Shown here piece after piece: positions 24,010-31,323 of a DNA stretch of 35,995 bases. The stretch covers positions 1 to 35,995 of the forward strand of contig JAGAAZ010000091.1 of the NCBI GenBank assembly GCA_017614895.1. Direction: 5' to 3'. The DNA is from Bacteroidaceae bacterium. GTDB taxonomy: Bacteria; Bacteroidota; Bacteroidia; Bacteroidales; Bacteroidaceae. The notes beneath the pieces are model-generated. The model was not told the DNA's origin and did not search any database. It was given only the letters and a program-made list of their open reading frames with translations. How positions within the stretch are numbered: position 1 is the stretch's first letter; every line of letters starts with the position of its first letter. The translations under genes and the position numbers were made by a program.

Positions 24010-25016
24010 GCTCTGTCTATTTTTATGTTTAGTTCCCTTTCTATAAACTTGACTAAGGCTTCTGGCCTTATCAATTCCTGATAGGGATTACCTCCTTGAA
24101 ATGCATCCGTTCGTTTAACAAAATCCCAATCAAAATCGCTTTCATCGTGAAACACAGAGATATATCTTTCATCATAAACCTCTGAGTCTTTTATCCGCTC
24201 GCTATTCGTCATAAGCTTTTTGTTCAATGATATTGCCTCCCATGTTCTATACGTAGGACTTGATGCATTGTGCTGCAACATCTCCACTACACATCTGCTT
24301 TCCGCACAGTAACGCAAATTATCCATATATGGTATGGGCACATCAGAATATACCATCCCCTCGCACTCAATCCTTTCGTTACATGGCACTTCCAGCATCA
24401 CAAAATGACACTTTAACCCTCGTTCCGACGCTGCCCTGCAAATGTTCACCAAATGATTCAATCGTCCCTTGTCACGACCTAGAAAAAACAAATCATATCG
24501 GTTCCCGAGCATCTCCTTCTCAAGATGAATCGGTGAAAATACCGTAGGATGATATGAAATGCCATATCGCAAGGAATCTTCTTTATCGTAACTAATCACC
24601 AAGTCTGCATATTTTTTCAAATAATCCACATCTACAGGTCGGCACAAATAGTGATCTCTTATAGTTGCAATCAGATCTTGAGCAAAACAAACAATCCGGG
24701 CCTCTGGATAGTTCTTTCGTAAATAAGGCAGCAACTCTATCCCCCCTTCCATTCTCATCCAATGGTCTGTAATCAAAAAACATATTTTATCATCCGCCAC
24801 ACCCTGCAAATACGAACCATTCCAACACCGTTTCCCTGGCAATTTTATCATTTTGTTCAGTTTCGGATTGAAATGCACCCTTTGCAGAAGTCCCCGCAAT
24901 CCTGTTGGCCTGAACGTATGGATATACATAATCTTTGGATTTTCGATCCAATCACGATACGCAGCCCGATAGACATCCCAATCGTCCCCAAACACTATCA
25001 ATCTATACTTACCCAT
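24006..25016 (-). CDS. Putative glycosyltransferase of an unusual type
   Basis: This 336-residue soluble protein is not in a family I can name with certainty. It begins KYRLIVFGDDWDVYRAAYRDWI. The second half contains RYDLFFLGRDKGRLNHLVNI (about 169-188), a strand-loop-helix like that opening the C-terminal domain of GT-B enzymes, and VVEMLQHNASSPTYRTWEAISLNKKLMT, which resembles the CgeB-like pattern of a conserved Glu in the donor site. It sits between the flippase and polymerase genes, overlapping them by 8 and 4 bases. A glycosyltransferase is therefore most likely; a polyol- or glycerol-phosphate transferase is an alternative. Its coding strand has a G6 tract (plus 24741-24746). Confidence 0.7.
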   Translation of the reverse strand: MGKYRLIVFGDDWDVYRAAYRDWIENPKIMYIHTFRPTGLRGLLQRVHFNPKLNKMIKLPGKRCWNGSYLQGVADDKICFLITDHWMRMEGGIELLPYLRKNYPEARIVCFAQDLIATIRDHYLCRPVDVDYLKKYADLVISYDKEDSLRYGISYHPTVFSPIHLEKEMLGNRYDLFFLGRDKGRLNHLVNICRAASERGLKCHFVMLEVPCNERIECEGMVYSDVPIPYMDNLRYCAESRCVVEMLQHNASSPTYRTWEAISLNKKLMTNSERIKDSEVYDERYISVFHDESDFDWDFVKRTDAFQGGNPYQELIRPEALVKFIERELNIKIDRA

Positions 25017-26244
25017 CCTTCCCCTCCTTCACAAACTTCACATAATAATAAATTAAGCACGAAAAATAAACCACATCGCAAATGATGGTCGTAGCAATGG
25101 CACCATTCGTGTTGAACAAAGCCACCAGCACAATGTAACCCAGAATCTTAAAAAATCCATTCGCAATGCTTGCATTCCTCACCGATACGCCCTGCCCATG
25201 CGAACACAAATATCTATTGAACATATCACCCAGACCATGAATACAAAACCCCACTGAAAGCATGGATGCATATAAACCCACAACCGCATAGCGCTCAGAA
25301 TAAAGATAAATGACTACAGGACGAATCAATAAGAGGAAACACACACAAGTGACTATCGTCATCAACACGGTAAAGAAAATCACTTTAGTTGGAATGCATG
25401 GCTGTTTGGCAAACTTCTTGAAATATGTCGTACCCACAATCGTGGGCAGAGCTGCCAAAGGAGCCGTCACGGTGAGAGCCAGCGTGTAAAATCCCACCTC
25501 ACTATTGTCTTTATTGAAATGTCCCAAAGAAATACCTGCCAGATAGTTTGTCGCCACCATGACCAGCGAACCAATATACAGTTGAACACCATACCGCTTG
25601 TTTTCTTCATGCAGATTCTCCCATATGGGCTTTAGTTGACGAAACAAGGGCTTGGTCGAAATAATAATACCAATATACACCAACGAATATACACCCCACT
25701 GCAACAGAATCATCCGCTCCGAAGTTGCCCCAAACCGAGAGTACAACACATAGCCCAACGGTACATATACCAAGAAAGGTAACAACCTTGCCAACGCCAA
25801 ACGGCCCATCTGATTGTCTCCTTGAGTCGTTTGATCAATATAATTCAAGAAAAGCGGATAAAAACATACAGGAATCGATATCAAAAAAAGTACAGCCACC
25901 ACAGGTTTGTTCAGATGCAGGAAATAACAAACGCCCATCAGCACACAAAGCACTACGCACGCCAAAACCAAAATCACAACCATCATTCCTTTGACCCTAC
26001 GAACATACCACCTATCGTCCGACAATGCCATCAAACGGGCTCCGGATAGGAAATAGCCAAAGAGCAAGAATGCAGAGATGAAATTGATGATATTCTGAAC
26101 ATACCGCACATCACCATAATCAGCTGGTTGCAAGAAGTGAGTGTTCACAATTGAAGACAACATGCCAAGCAACACTCCGAGAAGTGTTGACACATACAGA
26201 ATGACAATCTGTTTCTTATGCTTAGACTCTCCCATGAACATCAC
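25009..26244 (-). CDS. Wzx-type polysaccharide flippase (MATE/PST superfamily)
   Basis: This 411-residue polytopic protein has about 12 hydrophobic segments. The N-terminus (VILYVSTLLGVLLGMLSSIVNTHFLQPADYGDVRYVQNIINFISAF) is typical of oligosaccharide flippases, which move the lipid-linked repeat unit to the periplasmic face. It overlaps the next gene by 8 bases and follows the Wzz gene after 16 bases. The start may be 26244 or 26235 (MGESKHKKQ); the N-terminus MMFMGESK offers several Met codons. Substrate specificity cannot be told. Confidence 0.88.
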   Translation of the reverse strand: MMFMGESKHKKQIVILYVSTLLGVLLGMLSSIVNTHFLQPADYGDVRYVQNIINFISAFLLFGYFLSGARLMALSDDRWYVRRVKGMMVVILVLACVVLCVLMGVCYFLHLNKPVVAVLFLISIPVCFYPLFLNYIDQTTQGDNQMGRLALARLLPFLVYVPLGYVLYSRFGATSERMILLQWGVYSLVYIGIIISTKPLFRQLKPIWENLHEENKRYGVQLYIGSLVMVATNYLAGISLGHFNKDNSEVGFYTLALTVTAPLAALPTIVGTTYFKKFAKQPCIPTKVIFFTVLMTIVTCVCFLLLIRPVVIYLYSERYAVVGLYASMLSVGFCIHGLGDMFNRYLCSHGQGVSVRNASIANGFFKILGYIVLVALFNTNGAIATTIICDVVYFSCLIYYYVKFVKEGKDG

Positions 26245-26260
26245 TCTTGTACAGCCTCTA

Positions 26261-27328
26261 TCAGAACCAATCCTTCAGTTCCTTGCGGTACAAATACATC
26301 ACAGTTCCTATCGTTGCCAAGAAAAGCATCACAGCCACAAAAATCATACGTTTAGGTCCTGCGGGTTTAACGGGAACTGTAGCATTTGTCAGTGTCGTGA
26401 AAACAGGAGTACGCGCCTGCAATTCTGCCATCGCATTCTGTTCATTGGTCATCATGGCACTGTGGATATTAAATTTCAGCTGCATCGCATTTTCCAAAAC
26501 GGCCTGTCTTGTCTTCACATTTTGCAAGAAGGGGTTCTGATGAGCATCAACAAAAGCGGAATACTCTTGGCATGCCTGATCATATGCAATCTTCGCATCC
26601 GCAGACAATGACTTATAATGTTCGTAATCCACCCGTGCCTTTTTTGTGCGGTATTCTGTGATGAAATTTTGAAGATGCTCTTTAATACTGTCAGCCAACA
26701 ACGCGCACACCAAAGGATCCTGATCCGTTACGGTAATCGTCACAACATCAGTCGTTCTACTATACGTACATTCCACATTATCCCGTACCTCATTCAAAAC
26801 ATCAGTTGTCTCTTCGGTTAAATGGAAAGGATCAAAACGTTTTCCATCCTTTCCTGGTATCACTAGCTCCTCTCCTGCAAATAAAGACTTAATCCATCTT
26901 TTCGCCATATTCACTGGCACCATGAGGTAATTCTTCTTTTTATATTTCTTGAGATAGGTATAATAGTCTGTAGTCAAACTATCCTCCAGAGTTGTCACCT
27001 GAATATCAAACAACCCCACCAGAAACTCCGTGGAATTAAACAAATCTGGATACAGCAGAGGATAAATGGCATCGGCCGAACCACTTCCTATATTTAGGCC
27101 AAAACCAGAAGCAAGCGAAGCCAATCCACCTACACTTTTCGATTCCGCCGACTCTGGAGCAACAGACACTTCTGTCGTATAATATCGTGGCTGAGGAAGA
27201 ATCCACGCACATGACAGTACGAACGTAATAATCCACACTTTCAGGAACAGCGCTTTATGATTCAAAAGCATTTGCCAGAAACGTTTAGAGTCAATGGACA
27301 ATTGTTCTTTTTTCTTTTTATTATCCAT
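26261..27328 (-). CDS. Wzz-type chain-length determinant protein
   Basis: With the ATG at 27328 (MDNKKKKEQL) this is a 355-residue polysaccharide co-polymerase. It has a transmembrane helix near residues 23-42, a periplasmic domain with a long coiled coil (about 200-290), and a second transmembrane helix (about 325-345) preceded by the Pro-rich PVKPAGPKRM. There is no cytosolic tyrosine-kinase domain, so it is Wzz-like and not Wzc-like. It opens the proximal operon behind a -7 box at 27403-27410. The frame extends upstream to 27364, but the added residues are not family-like. Confidence 0.88.
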   Translation of the reverse strand: MDNKKKKEQLSIDSKRFWQMLLNHKALFLKVWIITFVLSCAWILPQPRYYTTEVSVAPESAESKSVGGLASLASGFGLNIGSGSADAIYPLLYPDLFNSTEFLVGLFDIQVTTLEDSLTTDYYTYLKKYKKKNYLMVPVNMAKRWIKSLFAGEELVIPGKDGKRFDPFHLTEETTDVLNEVRDNVECTYSRTTDVVTITVTDQDPLVCALLADSIKEHLQNFITEYRTKKARVDYEHYKSLSADAKIAYDQACQEYSAFVDAHQNPFLQNVKTRQAVLENAMQLKFNIHSAMMTNEQNAMAELQARTPVFTTLTNATVPVKPAGPKRMIFVAVMLFLATIGTVMYLYRKELKDWF

Positions 27329-27402
27329 ATTATAAAATATTATTCGCCGCTTCTTAACAGCCAAAACGGCATACCACTTTACTAATTAAATGATTTACGC
27401 TA

Positions 27403-27410
27403 CAAAGTTA
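27403..27410 (-). promoter_or_regulatory. -7 box of the proximal polysaccharide operon
   Basis: On minus this reads TAACTTTG, a perfect -7 match 75 bases upstream of the Wzz ATG. No good -33 box is seen at the right spacing. An imperfect hairpin (AAAGCATCTT 27429-27438 with AAGACGCTTT 27457-27466) lies just upstream and could be an operator. Confidence 0.5.
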
Positions 27411-27484
27411 TGTATTTTATTCTGAAAAAAAGCATCTTAACAACAAAATTTAGTGAAAGACGCTTTACTACCCTCCCCCATGGC

Positions 27485-27554
27485 CGTAAAATGAATAAAA
27501 AATGAGAGGAAACTAAAGCCTATTACCACACACAATAAACAAGTTCATTTTACG
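27485..27554. repeat. 11-bp inverted repeat upstream of the beta-helix gene
   Basis: CGTAAAATGAA (27485-27495) is the exact reverse complement of TTCATTTTACG (27544-27554), with 48 bases between. It lies in the divergent region between the Wzz operon and the plus-strand beta-helix gene. A further short palindrome (ATTTTA 27547-27552 with TAAAAT 27560-27565) overlaps the right arm. The role is unknown. Confidence 0.6.
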
Positions 27555-27603
27555 TTCATTAAAATAAATGACTCACAACACTTATACTTTCGTTCAAAAG
27601 AAC

Positions 27604-28917
27604 ATGAAAAGGATACTTTTTTTTCTCTTTCTTATATTCTCAGCACACAAAGTCATTGCTGACACCTATTACGACCAGGCAAAAACAGACTTGAAAGCTT
27701 TCTTTTCAAAAAGTAATGCCACATATGTCATCAGATACGCCCACAAGCAAAATGAACGCATCACCCTCCCAAAAAATGTCATCATCGATTTTCAGGGAGG
27801 CAGCCTTTCTGGGCCTATCACCTTCAGAAACACAATGTTGAAAGGGAATGTAAAACTACAAGGATCTTCTATCAGCGGAACCATCCAGAACAAATCTTTC
27901 AATGCGCAGTGGCTATGCTATGCAGATGGGAAGAGGGATGATGCCGCCAACATTAATGCTATTCTACAAATCAGCAAAGAAGTTGTATTTCCCAAAGGAA
28001 TTTATATGCTGGTCAGCATGCATCAACCTATCTATAAAATCAACAAGCCCTATCATCTGGGCATCAACCATTCCAACATAGCACTGAAAGGAGAGAAAGG
28101 AGCAATCCTCACCACCAAAACTAAGGCCGGTACGCTGTGCATATACAGCAAGCCGTATGACATTCCCAATTCCATTCATGACATCAAGATAGAGGGACTT
28201 ACTTTCATGGTACAGAACGAAATAACTGAATGGGATGATTATCAAGAGCATTGCCATACGGTGAGCCTCATCGGGGTGAACAGATGCGTAATAGAAAACT
28301 GTACCATCCACAACTTCTGGGGAGATGCCATCTGCATGAACCACTATGGCGACAATGAGAACACGGGCGAACGTACACGCAACATGAATGTAGTGGTGCG
28401 CAATAATCAAATCGACGGTCACAAATGCTGCAACCGTAATGGTGTTTCTGTCATCAACGGCCAAAATGTCATCATCGATAATAATCAAATCATCAATACA
28501 TCCCACCATAATATGCCAGGGGCGATAGATATTGAGGCCAACAATAAAGCATATACCATTGACAACATCAAAATCAGAAATAACAGGATAGATAACTGCC
28601 AAGGAAAGAATGGTGCTATCAGTGTCATATCAAACAAAGAGGGTTCACCTGCCCATAACATCGAGATAACGAACAATAGAATCACCAATAGCCGCAGGGC
28701 TTTCAGATTTTACGTGTGGACAGACTATGCCACCTCCAACATCACAGTGAAAGACAATAAAGTAGACAAGAACACAGACCCGTGGATATGGAACGGAAAA
28801 GGGCGCACGCGAAATTGGGTGTTCACAGGAAATACATTTCTCCACAAAACAAATGTCAAATTCGGACAAGATATCAAGTTTGAAGGGTTGACCTACCAAA
28901 ACAATCGTTTCAAATAA
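27604..28917 (+). CDS. Secreted right-handed beta-helix protein, possibly polysaccharide-acting
   Basis: From the ATG at 27604 this is 437 residues with a signal peptide (about 1-19; MKRILFFLFLIFSAHKVIA). A start at 27568 would add 12 residues ahead of the signal. After about residue 100, WLCYADGKRDDAANINAILQ and KEVVFPKGIYML match the start of a pectate-lyase-superfamily fold. From about 190 to the end there are repeated strand-turn units with Asn ladders (IENCTIHNFWGDAICM, VIIDNNQIINT, IKIRNNRIDNCQG, IEITNNRITNS). This fold is used by polysaccharide lyases, hydrolases and C5-epimerases; no catalytic set could be assigned. It is the only plus-strand gene between two minus-strand polysaccharide blocks, suggesting it trims or modifies that polymer. 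Confidence 0.82.
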   Translation: MKRILFFLFLIFSAHKVIADTYYDQAKTDLKAFFSKSNATYVIRYAHKQNERITLPKNVIIDFQGGSLSGPITFRNTMLKGNVKLQGSSISGTIQNKSFNAQWLCYADGKRDDAANINAILQISKEVVFPKGIYMLVSMHQPIYKINKPYHLGINHSNIALKGEKGAILTTKTKAGTLCIYSKPYDIPNSIHDIKIEGLTFMVQNEITEWDDYQEHCHTVSLIGVNRCVIENCTIHNFWGDAICMNHYGDNENTGERTRNMNVVVRNNQIDGHKCCNRNGVSVINGQNVIIDNNQIINTSHHNMPGAIDIEANNKAYTIDNIKIRNNRIDNCQGKNGAISVISNKEGSPAHNIEITNNRITNSRRAFRFYVWTDYATSNITVKDNKVDKNTDPWIWNGKGRTRNWVFTGNTFLHKTNVKFGQDIKFEGLTYQNNRFK

Positions 28918-28995
28918 CCTATCCTTATTGCAGAATAACCTTACTTTATTGAAAAACAAGCGGTCTCTGCTACGTGAATGATAGAGGGCTGATTT

Positions 28996-30135
28996 TTAGT
29001 TTTTGTTCAAACCTTTTCCCTCTAATCGATGATAGACCTCTATATGCTTGTCCACCACCATTTTCAGAGAGAATTCTTTCTCGGCCTTTTCCCTACTCTT
29101 CCTACCCATCACTTCACGCAAGGACTTGTCCCGAATGAGCACAAGAAGTTTTTCAGCCAAAGCATCGCTGTCACGTGGAGGAATCAAGAAACCGTTCACT
29201 CCATCTTCTACTGTATCACGACATCCAATAGAATCACACGTCACGATAGGACGACCAGCTGCACATGCTTCAATTAGCGACAAAGGAACACCCTCACGAT
29301 AATAGCTAGGGAAGGCCATAATGTGTGATGTCATTAACAAATCCTTCACATCCCTCCTAAAACCTAACCACTGAAGATACACTCCATCGCAACGCGCTTC
29401 CAGTTCTTCTTTCCTAATGCCATCGGGATTGTTGGACAGATCGCCACAGAGAAGAAACTCTACCTCTTGGCCACACTCTCCACGTAATTTCTCCGCAGCC
29501 TCAATCAGGGTCATCGTGCCCTTCTCCTTCACCATGCGTGCTGTAAAAATCACCCGAATCTTTCCAATAGAAGGTTCAGGCACATAGTTGAATTCATTCA
29601 AATCGACGCCAGAGCCTTTCACAAAACTACACTGCTCGTCTGTCACGACACCATGCTGCTTGAACAATTGCATGTCTTCTCTATTTTGGAATATCTCCTG
29701 TACATTCTTTCCTGCATTGCTCCAAGCCATCACCTGCATCACAGAACGTGCCACAAAAGATGGTCTCTCACCGGAAAACAAGACACCAAGGCCACAAACA
29801 GCATTCACCACTCCTGGCACTTTAGACAACTTAGCTGCAACGCCTCCCCACAGAATAGTCTTCAGTCCGACATGATGAACAATATCGGGCTTCCGCTGTC
29901 GATATAGCTTCCAAAGGAAAACAAATGTCTTCAATTCCTCCCTCAGATTCATTCCTGTTGGATTAATCGGCAGTTCTATCATAGAAAAGCCTAATGCTTT
30001 CACCTCATCAGCCCGTCCCGTGTCTTTGCAGACAATGGTTACATCAAACCCTTCCACTTGCGCTTTCAATGCTATATCTTTTCTGTGGCTAAGAAAGAAT
30101 CTGTCTTCATTCACCACCATTATGAGTTTCTTCAT
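28996..30135 (-). CDS. GT4-type glycosyltransferase
   Basis: This 379-residue GT-B enzyme has an N-terminal acceptor domain beginning KKLIMVVNEDRFFLSHRKDIA with IVHHVGLKTILWGGVAAKLSKVPGVVNAVCGLG (about 105-137). The C-terminal donor domain has VIFTARMVKEKGTMTLIEAA and the E-x7-E motif REGVPLSLIEACAAGRPIV. The N-terminus resembles WbpX/PglA-like GT4 enzymes that act on undecaprenyl-linked sugars. The start overlaps the stop of the upstream glycosyltransferase by 4 bases. It ends convergently with the beta-helix gene; no terminator is seen in the 78-base gap. Sugar specificity is unknown. Confidence 0.9.
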   Translation of the reverse strand: MKKLIMVVNEDRFFLSHRKDIALKAQVEGFDVTIVCKDTGRADEVKALGFSMIELPINPTGMNLREELKTFVFLWKLYRQRKPDIVHHVGLKTILWGGVAAKLSKVPGVVNAVCGLGVLFSGERPSFVARSVMQVMAWSNAGKNVQEIFQNREDMQLFKQHGVVTDEQCSFVKGSGVDLNEFNYVPEPSIGKIRVIFTARMVKEKGTMTLIEAAEKLRGECGQEVEFLLCGDLSNNPDGIRKEELEARCDGVYLQWLGFRRDVKDLLMTSHIMAFPSYYREGVPLSLIEACAAGRPIVTCDSIGCRDTVEDGVNGFLIPPRDSDALAEKLLVLIRDKSLREVMGRKSREKAEKEFSLKMVVDKHIEVYHRLEGKGLNKN

Positions 30136-31274
30136 CTCAACGACTTATATATTTCTAGGGTTTCACAAGCATTCCTATCCCACGAAAATCTATCGAGATT
30201 AGGACTCAGTAAGGCTTTCTTCTCCGCAATATAATCCTTATCATACAAACAATGCCAAAGAGCCTGCTCCATCTCCTGTATGTTCAAAGGGTCGAAGTAG
30301 ACTACACTATCTCCACACACTTCTGGCATGGAAGAAATCTTGGCCACAGCGGAAATGGTTCTAAAACATGCCGCTTCCAACGGCGGGAAGCCAAAGCCCT
30401 CATAATATGAAGGAAAGGCAAAAACAGCAGCGTTCTGGTAAAGCCACAATAGCAATTTGCGAGAAACGAAATCCAAATAATAAACATCTTGCATTTCTCC
30501 AATGCGTTTGAGTACATTCTCATAATGATGTCCCCTTTTCCCAACAATCACCAACTTTACGTCTGTTGCCTCAGGCTTCTCCTTCAATAGCGCAAAAGCA
30601 TCAAGAAGGCGTTCATAATTCTTACGAGGTTCTATATGACCAACAGACAGAATGAAATGTTGGTTTTCCAATGGTTTTGCCACATCCTCCAACACATAAC
30701 CCTTCAATTTTTCTGCAGCAAAGTCATCACGATTAATGGCCTCATGGACTACGGTTATCTTTTTCCCATCAATCTTATAAACGTCCATGATCTCACTCTT
30801 CGTGAATGCAGAAATGGTGATAATGGCATCTGCTTGTCTGATAGAGTTTCTCACGACATACCGTAAAAACAAATAGCGCGGCAGAGTATATGTGGAAGGA
30901 TAACGACAGAAACGTAAGTCATGAACCGTAATCAGCACTTTGGCTTTTTTGAGTTTCGGAGCATGGAAGAAAGGTGAATGAAAGACATCAAAATGTTCTT
31001 CACGTTCTTCTTTCAGCCAATATTGGCGGGAGAACAAACTGCGGTTGATGACCGACCTGTAAGAAGAATCGTATGGTGTCGACTTAATACGCATATTAGG
31101 CACATCAGGCAGAGTTTGGCGGGCATAATCCGCACAATCCTTCAACACATAAAGGATATACTGATTCTCTTTATCTATTCGACTCAGAGCAGATACTACA
31201 TTATATATATATTCTCTAATTCCCCCCCCTCGTGGCTGGCAAAAGATACAATTGATGGCAATTATCATTTTCAA
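30132..31274 (-). CDS. GT4-type glycosyltransferase with a G8 tract near its start
   Basis: This 380-residue GT-B enzyme has an N-terminal domain MIIAINCIFCQPRGGGIREYIYN (from residue 3), HDLRFCRYPSTYTLPRY in the middle, and a donor domain with FILSVGHIEPRKNYERLLDAFALLK and FPSYYEGFGFPPLEAACFRTI (E-x7-E). This pattern is common among mannosyl- and rhamnosyl-transferase-like GT4 enzymes. The GGG at residues 16-18 is encoded by eight consecutive G on the coding strand (plus 31222-31229). A one-base slip there would end translation early, so expression may vary by phase. The gene lies 49 bases after the SLBB export gene. Confidence 0.9.
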   Translation of the reverse strand: MKMIIAINCIFCQPRGGGIREYIYNVVSALSRIDKENQYILYVLKDCADYARQTLPDVPNMRIKSTPYDSSYRSVINRSLFSRQYWLKEEREEHFDVFHSPFFHAPKLKKAKVLITVHDLRFCRYPSTYTLPRYLFLRYVVRNSIRQADAIITISAFTKSEIMDVYKIDGKKITVVHEAINRDDFAAEKLKGYVLEDVAKPLENQHFILSVGHIEPRKNYERLLDAFALLKEKPEATDVKLVIVGKRGHHYENVLKRIGEMQDVYYLDFVSRKLLLWLYQNAAVFAFPSYYEGFGFPPLEAACFRTISAVAKISSMPEVCGDSVVYFDPLNIQEMEQALWHCLYDKDYIAEKKALLSPNLDRFSWDRNACETLEIYKSLR

Positions 31275-31323
31275 ATTATATCAAGAACATCTCAGATAAC
31301 ATGATATCACCTTGTGCATATCA

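Noticed and set aside
27460..27567. Typical Bacteroides invertible promoter
   Set aside because: The inverted repeats are 48 bases apart and enclose no -33/-7 pair; no invertase gene is in the window. Kept only as a low-interest repeat.
28918..28995. Possible terminator between the beta-helix gene and the GT4 gene
   Set aside because: No stable hairpin or T-tract in either direction was found.
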